Assembly: GCF_003347205.1 (NCBI RefSeq)
Contig: NZ_QQBJ01000002.1
Coordinates: 186,001-250,000, forward strand
Direction of reading: 5' to 3'
From: Mycolicibacterium moriokaense
Lineage (GTDB): Bacteria > Actinomycetota > Actinomycetes > Mycobacteriales > Mycobacteriaceae
DNA length: 64,000 nucleotides
How positions within the stretch are numbered: position 1 is the stretch's first letter; every line of letters starts with the position of its first letter. The notes beneath the pieces are model-generated. The model saw only the letters and a list, made by a program, of their open reading frames with translations, searched no databases and was not told the DNA's origin. Shown here in pieces: positions 44,163 through 55,196 of this stretch. The position numbers and the translations under genes are program-made.

Positions 44163-44729
44163 GTGAATAAGCTTGCCGTTCAACGTCAGTCGCGGCCCTT
44201 GCTGCCCGAACTGTCGCACCTTGTCACTGGCCTGCCCGCGTTCGCGGGTCTTCGCCCGTTCTTCGACAATCACCTGCTGCGTCTCGAGGACGAGGCCAAG
44301 GAGGGGCTCTACGAGGTGCGCGCCGAGCTGCCGGGCATCGACCCGATCGAGGACGTCGAGGTGACGGTGCACGACGGCCGGCTGACCATCAAGGCGCTGC
44401 GGACCCGGACGTCGGAGACCAACGGGCTCTCGGAGTTCTCCTACGGTTCGTTCAGCCGGACCGTGACGCTGCCGGCCGACGCCGACGAAGACGACATCAC
44501 CGCCACGTATGACAGGGGCATCTTGACCGTATCGGTGCCGCTGGCCGGCGCCGAGGCGGTCGAGAAGCAAATCGAGGTCTTCGAGATCGCGCCCCTGGAC
44601 GACGAGGACGAGGACTTCGACGACGCGTTCGACGAGTCCGACGACGGCGAGGACACCGACGACGCCGAGGACGACACCGCGGACGGAGCCTCCGACGGGC
44701 ACGACCAGCACGACGTCGAGGCCTACTAG
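44163..44729 (+). CDS. Hsp20/alpha-crystallin small heat-shock protein with acidic tail
   Basis: 188 residues from GTG at 44163, five bases after GGAGG. An N-terminal region (1-44) precedes the alpha-crystallin domain (about 45-140: YEVRAELPGIDPIEDVEV, TATYDRGILTVSVPLAG with the GILTV signature). It ends in a highly acidic tail (146-188) made mostly of Asp and Glu. It is an ATP-independent holdase that binds unfolding proteins. The tail seems to have once been longer: after the TAG stop the same frame continues with a Gln-Asp repeat (see 44730-44775). Confidence 0.88.
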   Translation: MNKLAVQRQSRPLLPELSHLVTGLPAFAGLRPFFDNHLLRLEDEAKEGLYEVRAELPGIDPIEDVEVTVHDGRLTIKALRTRTSETNGLSEFSYGSFSRTVTLPADADEDDITATYDRGILTVSVPLAGAEAVEKQIEVFEIAPLDDEDEDFDDAFDESDDGEDTDDAEDDTADGASDGHDQHDVEAY

Positions 44730-44775
44730 CCGCAGGACCAGGACCAGGACCAGCCGGAACACGATCAGGGCGGCT
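44730..44775 (+). other. In-frame continuation of the Hsp20 acidic tail after TAG
   Basis: Reading on from the Hsp20 stop in the same frame gives PQDQDQDQPEHDQGG and then TGA (44773-44775). It includes three CAGGAC hexamers in a row (44733-44750), matching the acidic/polar composition of the tail. It is not a separate gene. It suggests that TAG arose within an older, longer tail, or that the repeat tract moves the stop. Confidence 0.5.
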
Positions 44776-44795
44776 GATCGCATACCCTCGTTGGG

Positions 44796-45629
44796 GTGCA
44801 AGCCCCTGAACTCGTCGCCCTGCTGGCTGGACGCAGAGTGGCGGTGCTGACGGGCGCGGGCATGTCCACCGACTCCGGTATCCCGGACTACCGCGGACCG
44901 GACTCCCCGCCGAGCAACCCGATGACGATCCGGCAGTTCACCTCGGACCGGGTGTTTCGGCAGCGCTACTGGGCCCGCAATCACGTCGGCTGGCGCCACA
45001 TGCACGACACGCTGCCCAACGCCGGCCACCGCGCGTTGGCGGGGCTCGAGCGCACCGGCGTGGTGTCGGGCGTCATCACCCAGAACGTCGACCTGCTGCA
45101 CACCAAGGCCGGCAGCCGCAGCGTCGTCAACCTGCACGGCACCTACGCCGAGGTGATCTGCCTGGACTGCGGCCACACCATGCCCCGCGCCGCGCTGGCC
45201 GAACTGCTCGAGGCGGCCAATCCGGGCTTCATCGAACGCACCGAGGCGATCGGCGGCATCGCCGTCGCCCCGGACGCCGATGCCGTCGTCGGGGACACCT
45301 CGACGTTCACGATCATCGATTGCGACAGGTGCGGCGGCATGCTCAAGCCGAACATCGTCTATTTCGGTGAAAGCGTGCCCAAAGACCGCGTTGCGCAGGC
45401 TTATGCGATGGTCGACGACGCCGATGCGCTGCTGGTGGCCGGCTCGTCGCTGACGGTGTTCTCCGGGTTCCGCTTTGTGCGGCACGCCGCGGCGCTCGGC
45501 GTTCCCGTCGCGATCATCAACCGTGGCGACACCCGCGGCGACGCCTTGGCGACCGTCAAGATCGACGCTGGCTGCTCCCCCATGCTGGCGCTGCTCGCCG
45601 ACGAACTGCCCGTCGCGATGTCGGCGTGA
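44796..45629 (+). CDS. Sir2-family NAD-dependent protein deacetylase
   Basis: 277 residues from GTG at 44796. Sirtuin motifs are GAGMSTDSGIPDYRGP, TQNVDLLHTKAGS, the catalytic His in NLHGTYAEV, and two zinc-binding pairs, CLDC and CDRCGG. The C-terminal NAD block is VAGSSLTVFSGFRF. It removes acyl groups from lysines using NAD. This is the class with an insert between the zinc pairs (about 50 residues), unlike the shorter SIRT5-like Rv1151c. It overlaps the next gene by a few bases. Confidence 0.92.
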   Translation: MQAPELVALLAGRRVAVLTGAGMSTDSGIPDYRGPDSPPSNPMTIRQFTSDRVFRQRYWARNHVGWRHMHDTLPNAGHRALAGLERTGVVSGVITQNVDLLHTKAGSRSVVNLHGTYAEVICLDCGHTMPRAALAELLEAANPGFIERTEAIGGIAVAPDADAVVGDTSTFTIIDCDRCGGMLKPNIVYFGESVPKDRVAQAYAMVDDADALLVAGSSLTVFSGFRFVRHAAALGVPVAIINRGDTRGDALATVKIDAGCSPMLALLADELPVAMSA

Positions 45630-46258
45630 TGGCACTCACCCCCGCCGCGCTGCTGAGCCGCTTGCGCCCGAAATCCTGTCCGGCCAACGAGCGGTGGTCG
45701 TTGAGTGTCGGCGATGTCGTCGCCGATGTCGTGAACGCAGGAGAGCCGCTGCGCCGCATCGTCGGCCTGCTCAACCATTTCGGCGGGGTGGCCATCAGTG
45801 CGCAGGCCGTCGAGTTCGACGGCGACGACGTCGACTGGGCGGACGTCCAAGAGATCCGCACCCGCAACCTGGTGGGCTATCTGCTCTCCGACGCGATCGA
45901 CAGCCAGGTCGGCAAGCTGCCGCTGCCCCGCTTCCCCGGTCGCGGGCTGTTGCTGGACGCGGTGGGCGCGACGGTGCTCACCGCGCTCGTCGCGGTGGCT
46001 CGCCAGCAGCTCCAAGACGGTCTGCTGCACGTCGAGATACCCGCAGAGGTGCATTACCGGGGCACGCTGCGGAACAAGGAGCTGACACCGGGCATGGTCG
46101 GCACTGTCGTACTGCTCGATCCTGCGGTCCGCAGGTGTCTGCAGGAGACCGCCCGCGCGCACGGTGTCGACGTGCTGCCGTCGGATGACGACCCGGTGGA
46201 TGCGGCGGCTCAGCGCGCGGAACGCATCAAGTCGGCGATCGCCAAGCTCACGTCGTGA
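45629..46258 (+). CDS. Conserved hypothetical protein
   Basis: 209 residues from ATG at 45629 (TGATG overlap with the sirtuin stop); GTG at 45626 is possible. A globular protein without signal peptide or membrane segments. It has an N-terminal VGDVVADVVNAG segment, a middle beta-rich part and the stretch LHVEIPAEVHYRGTLRNKEL. The C-terminus is helical and charged. No family recognised. Coupling to the sirtuin suggests a shared role or regulation. Its last bases are part of the 53-base palindrome at 46255. Confidence 0.7.
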   Translation: MALTPAALLSRLRPKSCPANERWSLSVGDVVADVVNAGEPLRRIVGLLNHFGGVAISAQAVEFDGDDVDWADVQEIRTRNLVGYLLSDAIDSQVGKLPLPRFPGRGLLLDAVGATVLTALVAVARQQLQDGLLHVEIPAEVHYRGTLRNKELTPGMVGTVVLLDPAVRRCLQETARAHGVDVLPSDDDPVDAAAQRAERIKSAIAKLTS

Positions 46259-46307
46259 TTTCGGCGCGGCTGGTCACCCTGAGGGTGACCCAGCGCGCCG
46301 AAATCAC
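46255..46307. terminator. 53-base near-perfect palindrome between convergent genes
   Basis: Arms 46255-46280 and 46282-46307 pair at 23 of 26 positions around a single central base. The outer half is GTGATTTCGGCGCG and the inner half CTGGTCACCCT in the left arm. It starts inside the last codon of the hypothetical gene and ends 4 bases before the proB stop, so it can terminate both. It could also extrude as a cruciform. Confidence 0.75.
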
Positions 46308-46310
46308 AAA

Positions 46311-47423
46311 CTAGACGGCGACGAGGTCGTCGGCGTGCACCGCGGGGCGGCGCATCTCGGCGGGCAGATCCGACGTCGAGCGGCCCAGCATCGTCGCGAG
46401 CTCTGCCGCGTCGTAGGCCACCACGCCACGGGCCACCATCGTCTCGTCGGCTGCGCGCAGTTCCACCACGTCGCCGCCGTGGAAGCGGCCCGACACGCCC
46501 GTGATGCCCGCGGGCAGCAGCGAGCGGCGCTGCTTGACCACCGCGCGCACGGCACCGTCATCGAGGGTCAGCGCGCCCGCGGACTCGGCGGCATAGCGCA
46601 CCCAGAACCGACGCGCCGACATGCGTTCGGGCCGGGGCGCGAAGACGGTGCCCACGGACGCGTCGACCAGCGCGGTGGCGACGTCGGACGCGGCGGCCAG
46701 CAGCACGGGCACCCCCGCATCGGAGGCCAGCAGAGCCGCCGACAGTTTCGACGCCATGCCGCCGGTGCCCAGGTGGCTGCCACCGCCGGCGATCACGCCG
46801 TCCAGGTCGGCCGGGCCTCCGACCTCGGGAATGAAGCGGGCGGGCTTGTCCTTGGGCGCCTTGCGGGGATCGCCCTCGTAGAGGCCGTCGATGTCGGACA
46901 GCAGCACCAGCGCGTCGGCCCCGACCAGGTGCGCGACCAGCGCCGAGAGCCGGTCGTTGTCGCCGAAGCGGATCTCGTTGGTGGCAACGGTGTCGTTCTC
47001 GTTGACGATCGCGACCGCGTGCAGCGCGCGCAGCCGGTCCAAGGTGCGCTGCGCGTTGGTGTGCTGCACCCGCATCGAGATGTCGTGGGCGGTCAGCAGC
47101 ACCTGCCCCACCGTCCGCTGATAGCGGGCGAACGCGGTGTTCCAGGAGTTGATCAGCGCCACCTGGCCGACGCTGGCCGCGGCCTGCTTGGTGGCCAGGT
47201 CAGCGGGCCGCTTCGAGAGGCGCAACGGCTCGATGCCCGCGGCGATGGCGCCCGAGGAGACGATCACGACGTCCGAGCCGGCCTTCATTCGCGCCTCGAT
47301 GGCGTCGGCCAGCGTGGCCAGCCTGCCCGCGTCGAACACACCGGCCGGTGTGGTCAACGCCGTGGTGCCGATCTTGACGACTACCCGGCGCGCGGTGCGG
47401 ACGGCGTCGCGGTGCCGGCTCAT
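46311..47423 (-). CDS. proB: Glutamate 5-kinase
   Basis: 370 residues from ATG at 47423. The amino-acid-kinase domain has [31 protein letters not shown] and [14 protein letters not shown]-terminal PUA domain (about 275-365) begins near [10 protein letters not shown]. It catalyses the first step of proline synthesis and is feedback-inhibited by proline in most bacteria. It is coupled to obgE by an ATGA overlap, the conserved rplU-rpmA-obgE-proB order of mycobacteria. Confidence 0.95.
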   Translation of the reverse strand: MSRHRDAVRTARRVVVKIGTTALTTPAGVFDAGRLATLADAIEARMKAGSDVVIVSSGAIAAGIEPLRLSKRPADLATKQAAASVGQVALINSWNTAFARYQRTVGQVLLTAHDISMRVQHTNAQRTLDRLRALHAVAIVNENDTVATNEIRFGDNDRLSALVAHLVGADALVLLSDIDGLYEGDPRKAPKDKPARFIPEVGGPADLDGVIAGGGSHLGTGGMASKLSAALLASDAGVPVLLAAASDVATALVDASVGTVFAPRPERMSARRFWVRYAAESAGALTLDDGAVRAVVKQRRSLLPAGITGVSGRFHGGDVVELRAADETMVARGVVAYDAAELATMLGRSTSDLPAEMRRPAVHADDLVAV

Positions 47424-48859
47424 GGCTGCTGCTCCCGGCGCGCCTTGCGGGCGCGTTTACGTTCGTCGGCGCCCACCCGGTCGGTCTGCTCCAGCCGGGC
47501 GTCGGTGCCGCGACCCGACATCGGAACGTCGACGCCCGCGGGGGTCTGCGGCTCCCAGTCGAAGGTCATGTCGCCGATGGTGACGGCGCAGCCCGGGGTG
47601 GCGCCCAGCTTCAGCAACTCGTCCTCGACACCGAGACGGGCCAGCCGGTCGCCGAGATAACCGACGGCCTCGTCGTTGGTGAAATCCGTTTGCGCCACCC
47701 ACCGTTCGGGCCGGATGCCGCGCACCAGGAAACCGCCCTCGCCGTCCGGTTTGACGGTGAAACCGCTCTCGTCGACGGGCACCGGCCGAATCACGGGTCG
47801 CCGCGGCACGATCTCCGGCTGCGCGGACCGATAGCTCGACACCAGATCCCACAGCGCGAACGTCAACGCCCGCAAGCCCTCCCGGCTGACGGTCGAGACC
47901 TCGAACACCGGCCAGCCGTAGCGTCGTTCGACCTCCTCGCGGACGAAATCGGCCAGTTCGCGGGCGTCGGGCACATCGATCTTGTTGAGCACGACGGCTC
48001 GCGGCCGTTCGGCCAGGTCGCCGAGCGTCGAATCGCCCTGCAGCGTCGGTGTGTACGCGGAGAGTTCGGCCTCCAGCGCGTCGATATCGGTGATCGGGTC
48101 ACGCCCCGGTTCCAGCGTCGCGCAGTCGATCACGTGCACCAGCACCGCGCACCGCTCGATGTGGCGAAGGAAGTCCAGGCCGAGGCCCCGCCCCTCGGAG
48201 GCGCCGGGAATCAGCCCCGGCACGTCGGCGACGGTGAAGGTGTGCTCACCCGCCGACACCACACCGAGGTTCGGGGTGAGCGTGGTGAACGGATAGTCCG
48301 CGATCTTCGGCTTGGCCGCCGAGATCGCCGAGACCAGCGACGACTTGCCCGCTGACGGGAAGCCGATCAGACCGACGTCGGCGACGGTCTTGAGTTCGAG
48401 GGTGAGGTCACGGGCCTGGCCCTTCTCGCCGAGCAGCGCGAAGCCGGGGGCCTTGCGGGCCCGCGAGGCGAGCGCGGCGTTGCCGAGACCGCCCCGTCCG
48501 CCCGCGGCGGCTTCGAAGCGGGTGCCCGCGCCGACCAGATCGGCCAGCAGCCTGCCCCGCTCGTCGAGGACGACGGTGCCGTCCGGCACCTTCACTTCGA
48601 GGTCGACCCCGGCGGCGCCGTCGCGGTTGCTGCCCGCGCCCTGCTTGCCCGACGGGGCCGCGACGTGGGGGTGGAAGTGGAAGTCGAGCAGGGTGTGCAC
48701 CTGCGGGTCGACGACCAGCACGATGCTGCCGCCGCGCCCGCCATTGCCGCCGTCGGGCCCGCCGAGGGGCTTGAACTTCTCCCGATGGACCGAGGCGCAG
48801 CCGTTACCGCCGTTGCCGGCCCGCGCGTGGATCACGACGCGGTCGACGAAGCGGGGCAT
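47420..48859 (-). CDS. obgE: Obg-family GTPase
   Basis: 479 residues from ATG at 48859. The Gly-rich Obg fold (1-160: [33 protein letters not shown]) is followed by the G domain with [11 protein letters not shown] (G1), [10 protein letters not shown] (G3) and LNKIDVPD (G4). A C-terminal OCT domain (about 360-430) and a basic tail complete it. It is an essential 50S-assembly and stress GTPase. Made with ribosomal proteins L21 and L27 from the same unit. Confidence 0.95.
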   Translation of the reverse strand: MPRFVDRVVIHARAGNGGNGCASVHREKFKPLGGPDGGNGGRGGSIVLVVDPQVHTLLDFHFHPHVAAPSGKQGAGSNRDGAAGVDLEVKVPDGTVVLDERGRLLADLVGAGTRFEAAAGGRGGLGNAALASRARKAPGFALLGEKGQARDLTLELKTVADVGLIGFPSAGKSSLVSAISAAKPKIADYPFTTLTPNLGVVSAGEHTFTVADVPGLIPGASEGRGLGLDFLRHIERCAVLVHVIDCATLEPGRDPITDIDALEAELSAYTPTLQGDSTLGDLAERPRAVVLNKIDVPDARELADFVREEVERRYGWPVFEVSTVSREGLRALTFALWDLVSSYRSAQPEIVPRRPVIRPVPVDESGFTVKPDGEGGFLVRGIRPERWVAQTDFTNDEAVGYLGDRLARLGVEDELLKLGATPGCAVTIGDMTFDWEPQTPAGVDVPMSGRGTDARLEQTDRVGADERKRARKARREQQP

Positions 48860-48945
48860 TGCCTGTCCTTCCCGAGTGTGAAGCTGTCGCGAAATTTCCT
48901 GGGGGAACTCGCAGCAGCTTCACGTTCGCGGAAAGTCCCTAGGGG

Positions 48946-49212
48946 CTAGGCCTCCGAAGCCGACGGCTCCACGATGCTGACCGTCTTGCGGCCGCGCTTG
49001 GTGCCGAACTCGACGGCGCCGGCAGCCTTGGCGAACAGCGTGTCGTCGCCGCCACGGCCGACGTTGACGCCGGGATGGAAGTGGGTGCCGCGCTGGCGGA
49101 CGATGATCTCGCCGGCCTTGACGACCTGACCGCCGAAGCGCTTGACGCCGAGCCGCTGTGCGGCGGAGTCGCGACCGTTGCGTGAGCTGGAAGCGCCCTT
49201 CTTGTGTGCCAT
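48946..49212 (-). CDS. rpmA: 50S ribosomal protein L27
   Basis: 88 residues from ATG at 49212, with AGGAGGCG upstream. [19 protein letters not shown] is the L27 N-terminus that reaches the peptidyl-transferase centre. [20 protein letters not shown] is its core signature. The gap to rplU is 14 bases. The 86-base gap to obgE contains a 9-bp inverted repeat (GTGAAGCTG at 48878-48886 and its complement at 48915-48923). Confidence 0.97.
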   Translation of the reverse strand: MAHKKGASSSRNGRDSAAQRLGVKRFGGQVVKAGEIIVRQRGTHFHPGVNVGRGGDDTLFAKAAGAVEFGTKRGRKTVSIVEPSASEA

Positions 49213-49226
49213 TTGTTCGCCTCCTA

Positions 49227-49538
49227 CTACTTGATGCCGGTGACCTTGAGAACCGTCAGCTGCTGACGATGACCCTGCCGCTTGTGATAGCCGGTCTTGT
49301 TCTTGAACTTGTGGATACGGATCTTGGGGCCCTTGGTGTGCTCGAGCACCTCGCCGGTGACGGCGACCTTCTCCAGATCCTTGGCCGCACTGGTGACCTT
49401 GGCGCCGTCCACGACGAGGGCGACGGGCAGGGACACCGAGGCGCCCGGCTCTCCGTCGAGCTTCTCCACCTTGACCACGTCACCGACGGCGACCTTGTAC
49501 TGCTTGCCGCCGGTCTTGACGATTGCGTACGTCGCCAT
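49227..49538 (-). CDS. rplU: 50S ribosomal protein L21
   Basis: 103 residues from ATG at 49538. [20 protein letters not shown] and [22 protein letters not shown] are diagnostic of L21. It is first in the rplU-rpmA-obgE-proB unit and is preceded by a SigA-type promoter at 49659-49688. Confidence 0.97.
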   Translation of the reverse strand: MATYAIVKTGGKQYKVAVGDVVKVEKLDGEPGASVSLPVALVVDGAKVTSAAKDLEKVAVTGEVLEHTKGPKIRIHKFKNKTGYHKRQGHRQQLTVLKVTGIK

Positions 49539-49658
49539 CGTTGTTTCGCTCCTGAGCTTCTCTGGGCGTCGCGCTACCCGTGGGTGCGCGAGCGGGTCTG
49601 GGGTGCGGAGCCGCGGTGGGCCCGCTGTCCTCGGCGTCGGCCGAAAGACAACTGGTCA

Positions 49659-49688
49659 AGAGTACGGGAGACGCCCCTCGAGGGTCAA
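49659..49688 (-). promoter_or_regulatory. SigA-type promoter of the rplU operon
   Basis: On the minus strand TTGACC (49688-49683) and TACTCT (49664-49659) are separated by 18 bases. A transcript would start near 49652 and give a leader of about 115 bases before the rplU ATG. It lies in the 171-base gap after rne, which carries no gene. Confidence 0.6.
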
Positions 49689-49709
49689 ATCACCGCAGGT
49701 CACGACCGG

Positions 49710-52502
49710 TCAGTCGTCGTGGGTCGGCGGGCCGGCCGGTCGTGCGGCGGCGCGCCGGCGTTGCCGACCCCCCGAACCGGCCGCAGCAGGGGCGTTGGCT
49801 GACACGGCGTAGCCGGTCTCTCGGTACCCGTCGTCCTCGTCCTCATCGTCGGAGTCGTCCGAGTCGTCGTCGTCCGAGTCGTCCTCGTCCGAGTCGTCCT
49901 CGTCCGAGTCGTCCTCGTCATCGGAGTACTCGTCGTCGGAGTCATCCGAGTCTTCGTCATCGTCGGATTCCTCGGAGTCCACCACCTCGATGTCGTCGTC
50001 GAGGTCGTCCTCCTCGTCGTCTTCGTCGAGGTCGATCTCGTCGTCGTCCGAATCGTCTTCCTCATCGTCGGAGTCGTCGTCGTCGGAGTCGTCCTCGTCC
50101 GACTCGTCATCGGAGTCGTCGTAGTCCTCGCTCAGGTCGTCGTCCTCGAGGTCCTCGTCGCCGGCTTTGTCGACGGCCTCCTTCATCGTGTCGACGTCGG
50201 CCTCGGCGACTTCTTCGACGGCCTTCTTCTGCTTCTTCTCGTCCTTGGTGGCGTCCTCGGACGTGTCTTCGTCCTCGCCCTTGCCGTTGGCGGCGGCCAT
50301 CGCCTTGAACATCGGGTGTTCACTTGTGTGCGCCGGCACCTTGGCGACGGCGACGTCATCGGCGCGGCCGCCCTTCTTGCCGCGCTTGCCGCGCCGCCCG
50401 GAGTCGGACTTGCGGCCAGTCGCCGGGGCGGAGTCGACGGGGTCGGTGTGCAACAGGATGCCGCGGCCCGCGCAGTGCGGGCACGCCGTGGAGAACGCCT
50501 CGACAAGACCGGTGCCCAGTCGCTTTCGGGTCAGCTGCACCAGCCCCAGCGATGTCACCTCCGACACCTGGTGGCGGGTGCGGTCACGCGCGAGCGCCTC
50601 GGTGAGCCTGCGCAGCACCAGGTCGCGGTTGGACTCGAGCACCATGTCGATGAAGTCGATGACGACGATGCCGCCGATGTCACGCAGCCGCAGTTGCCGC
50701 ACGATCTCCTCGGCGGCCTCCAGGTTGTTGCGCGTCACCGTCTGCTCGAGGTTGCCGCCCGAGCCGGTGAACTTTCCGGTGTTGACGTCGACGACGGTCA
50801 TCGCCTCGGTGCGGTCGATGACGAGCGTGCCACCCGACGGCAACCACACCTTGCGGTCCATCGCCTTGGCCAGCTGCTCGTCGATGCGGTGTACCGCGAA
50901 GACGTCGGGGCCGTCGCCGCCGGCCGGCTCGTACTTCGTCAGCCGCGGGACAAGATCTGGCGCAACCGAATTGACATAGTCATTGATGGTGTTCCAGGCC
51001 TCTTCGCCGGAGACGATGAGGCCGGAGAAATCCTCGTTGAACAGGTCGCGGATGACCTTGACCAGCACATCGGGCTCTTCGTAGAGCGCGATGGCGGCAC
51101 CGGCCGCCTTCTGCTTGGTCTCGGTCGCCTTCGACTCGATCTGCGTCCAGCGTTCCTGGAGCCTGCTCACATCGGAGCGGATGTCGTCTTCCTTGACGCC
51201 TTCGGACGCGGTGCGGATGATCACCCCGGCGTCCGACGGAACCACCTCGCGCAGAATCTCTTTCAGTCGCTGCCGCTCCGTGTCGGGCAGTTTGCGGCTG
51301 ATGCCGGTGGACGATGCACCCGGCACGTAGACCAGATACCGCCCAGCCAGTGAGACCTGGGTCGTCAGTCGCGCGCCCTTGTGCCCGACCGGGTCCTTGC
51401 TGACCTGGACCACGACGTAGTCGCCGGGCTTGAGGGCCTGCTCGATCTTGCGGTTGGTGCCGCCGAGACCCGCTGCCTCCCAGTTGACTTCACCGGCGTA
51501 GAGCACACCGTTGCGGCCGCGCCCGATGTCGACGAACGCCGCCTCCATCGAGGGCAACACGTTCTGCACGATGCCCAGATAGATGTTGCCCACCAACGAC
51601 GCCGACGCCGCGGAGGTGACGAAGTGCTCGACGACGACGCCGTCTTCGAGAACCGCGATCTGGGTGTACCTCGCACCCTCGTGCGGCGGCTCGGTGCGAA
51701 CCTTGTCGCGCACCACCATCACGCGCTCGACGGCCTCCCTGCGGGCCAGGAATTCGGCCTCGCTGAGGATCGGCGGCCGTCTCCGGCCCGCGTCGCGTCC
51801 GTCGCGGCGGCGCTGGCGCTTGGCCTCCAGGCGCGTCGAACCGGTGATGCCCTGGATCTCGCCGCTGTCCTTGTCGGCGCCCTTGTCCTTGTCCGCGCGT
51901 CCGGCGCGCTCGTGCACGACCGTGTTCGGCGGATCATCGGGCGACCCGCCGTTGTCGTCGCCGGCACCGGACTTGCGGCGGCGCCTGCGGCGGCGCCGCC
52001 GGTTGGCATTGTCGCCGCCACCGGACTCGTCGTCACCGTTGTCGTCGTCGGAGTCGTCGGAGTCGTCGGTTGACTCGTCGCGGCTGTCGGACTGCCCGTC
52101 ATCGGAGTCATCGCCGGAGTCATCGCCGTTCTGCTCACCCCGGCCGCGTCCACGCCCGCGGCGGCCGCGGCGGCGACGCCGGCTTGGACGCTCGCTCTGG
52201 TCGTCGTCGGAATCGGAGCCGTCGTCGGAGTCGTCGTACCCGTCGTCGGAATCGGGTTCGAACTCGACGGGTTGCGGCGCCACGAAGAGCGGCATGTACT
52301 CGGCGCGTTCGACCGTGGTCTCCAGGATGGTCCGGGATTCCGGTTCGGCGCCGTCGAGTGCTTCGGCCGGTGGTTCCTCGGCGACCTCGGCGACCTCGGC
52401 GGGTCGGTCCGGGTCCTCCGCGACGACCGTCAGCCCGTCAGGCTGGGCCTCGGGCTCCTGAGTCTCTTCCGATTTGTCTTCTGTAGGTGCATCGTCGGCC
52501 AC
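49710..52502 (-). CDS. rne: Ribonuclease E/G
   Basis: 930 residues from GTG at 52502, with GAGGAG upstream. The first ~245 residues are disordered, with acidic runs and two Arg clusters (about 107-122 and 168-177). The S1 domain (about 304-395) and the RNase E/G core follow, with catalytic Asp572 in VVDVNTGKF and Asp616 in VVIDFIDM. The zinc-link CPHC (674-677) allows dimerisation. The C-terminal ~200 residues are mostly Asp, Ser and Glu repeats. The catalytic core sits between two disordered arms, as known for actinobacteria. It starts decay and processing of most mRNAs and of rRNA. A long leader (52503-52757) probably regulates it. Confidence 0.95.
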   Translation of the reverse strand: MADDAPTEDKSEETQEPEAQPDGLTVVAEDPDRPAEVAEVAEEPPAEALDGAEPESRTILETTVERAEYMPLFVAPQPVEFEPDSDDGYDDSDDGSDSDDDQSERPSRRRRRGRRGRGRGRGEQNGDDSGDDSDDGQSDSRDESTDDSDDSDDDNGDDESGGGDNANRRRRRRRRRKSGAGDDNGGSPDDPPNTVVHERAGRADKDKGADKDSGEIQGITGSTRLEAKRQRRRDGRDAGRRRPPILSEAEFLARREAVERVMVVRDKVRTEPPHEGARYTQIAVLEDGVVVEHFVTSAASASLVGNIYLGIVQNVLPSMEAAFVDIGRGRNGVLYAGEVNWEAAGLGGTNRKIEQALKPGDYVVVQVSKDPVGHKGARLTTQVSLAGRYLVYVPGASSTGISRKLPDTERQRLKEILREVVPSDAGVIIRTASEGVKEDDIRSDVSRLQERWTQIESKATETKQKAAGAAIALYEEPDVLVKVIRDLFNEDFSGLIVSGEEAWNTINDYVNSVAPDLVPRLTKYEPAGGDGPDVFAVHRIDEQLAKAMDRKVWLPSGGTLVIDRTEAMTVVDVNTGKFTGSGGNLEQTVTRNNLEAAEEIVRQLRLRDIGGIVVIDFIDMVLESNRDLVLRRLTEALARDRTRHQVSEVTSLGLVQLTRKRLGTGLVEAFSTACPHCAGRGILLHTDPVDSAPATGRKSDSGRRGKRGKKGGRADDVAVAKVPAHTSEHPMFKAMAAANGKGEDEDTSEDATKDEKKQKKAVEEVAEADVDTMKEAVDKAGDEDLEDDDLSEDYDDSDDESDEDDSDDDDSDDEEDDSDDDEIDLDEDDEEDDLDDDIEVVDSEESDDDEDSDDSDDEYSDDEDDSDEDDSDEDDSDDDDSDDSDDEDEDDGYRETGYAVSANAPAAAGSGGRQRRRAAARPAGPPTHDD

Positions 52503-52757
52503 GTATTCTCCTCAAGCCCCCGGGCGCGTCGTGTCGACGCGGCCACGCGAGGGCTTCCGCTATTGGCCCGGGAAGGTTCCTCCCGGGCTTGTTATGGTCT
52601 CGCTCCGAGCGGTTCGCTTCCGAACCCTCCCGGTGCCTGGCTGAATGATGGCTGCAACGGTCTGCGCCACACCACGGGTGCGCGGTGGTCGCGCTCGTCT
52701 AAGTCTTCATTCGGGCATCCGGCCCTGGTGTACAGCCGTCAACCCGCGTTCAGTATC
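52503..52757 (-). promoter_or_regulatory. rne promoter and long structured 5' leader
   Basis: The -10-like GATACT at 52757-52752 predicts a start near 52745 and a leader of about 243 bases, close to the 236-base rne leader I recall for M. smegmatis. The minus-strand leader has a GCCCGGGA...TCCCGGGC hairpin (about 52567-52590). No ORF of note lies in it. A clear -35 was not found. The gap to ndk (52503-52798) is otherwise empty. Confidence 0.55.
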
Positions 52758-52798
52758 CCATACCAGCCATCGTCACCGGACCAGGCTGGAGGTCTTGG

Positions 52799-53209
52799 CT
52801 ACCGGCCCGGGAACCAGAGGCTGATTTCGCGGGCCGCCGATTCCTCGGAATCCGACCCGTGCACGATGTTCTCCTGCGTGACAAGTGCCAGGTCACCGCG
52901 TATTGAGCCGGTCGCCGCCTTCTCGACCGGGTCGGTGCCGCCGGCGAGCTGACGGAACGCCGAGATGGCACGGGGACCCTCGACGATCGCCGCGACGACG
53001 GGCCCCGAGGTGATGAACTCGAGCAGGGAGTCGAAGAACGGCTTGCCGTCGTGCTCGGCGTAGTGCTTGCGGGCCAGCTCGTCGCTGACGTCGCGCAACT
53101 CAAGGGCGGCGATCGTCAGGCCTTTGCGCTCGATACGGCCGATTACCTCGCCGATCAGGCGCCGCTCGACGCCGTCGGGCTTGATCAATACCAGGGTCCG
53201 CTCAGTCAC
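52799..53209 (-). CDS. ndk: Nucleoside diphosphate kinase
   Basis: 136 residues from GTG at 53209. [20 protein letters not shown] and the active-site His in [13 protein letters not shown] are diagnostic. It balances nucleoside triphosphates by phosphate transfer from ATP. The position between rne and the DUF4233/folC/valS unit is as in M. tuberculosis, except that two proline-rich membrane proteins lie upstream here. Confidence 0.96.
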   Translation of the reverse strand: MTERTLVLIKPDGVERRLIGEVIGRIERKGLTIAALELRDVSDELARKHYAEHDGKPFFDSLLEFITSGPVVAAIVEGPRAISAFRQLAGGTDPVEKAATGSIRGDLALVTQENIVHGSDSEESAAREISLWFPGR

Positions 53210-53274
53210 GGCCGACAGCGTACCTGTGGACTCTTTCGGCTCGGCGAATTGACGATTGTTGTACGTCTGAAGCG

Positions 53275-55096
<1,822 letters not shown>

Positions 55097-55196
55097 CGTT
55101 GCTTCCAATGGATTCAGCGGTCCGCTGGGCTAAACAATGACACTTCCGCGCTGGTTGTGCGGGGTAGTTCGCTACCTCAATTTTCGTTCGCCGCAA

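Noticed and set aside
42000-44170. 727-codon plus-strand frame opposite nadE
   Set aside because: Antisense to a fully recognisable NAD synthetase; the frame has no family features.
49830-50160. Dense GTCGTC/TCATCG repeats as a separate repeat element
   Set aside because: They are the codons of the acidic C-terminal tail of RNase E, in frame throughout.
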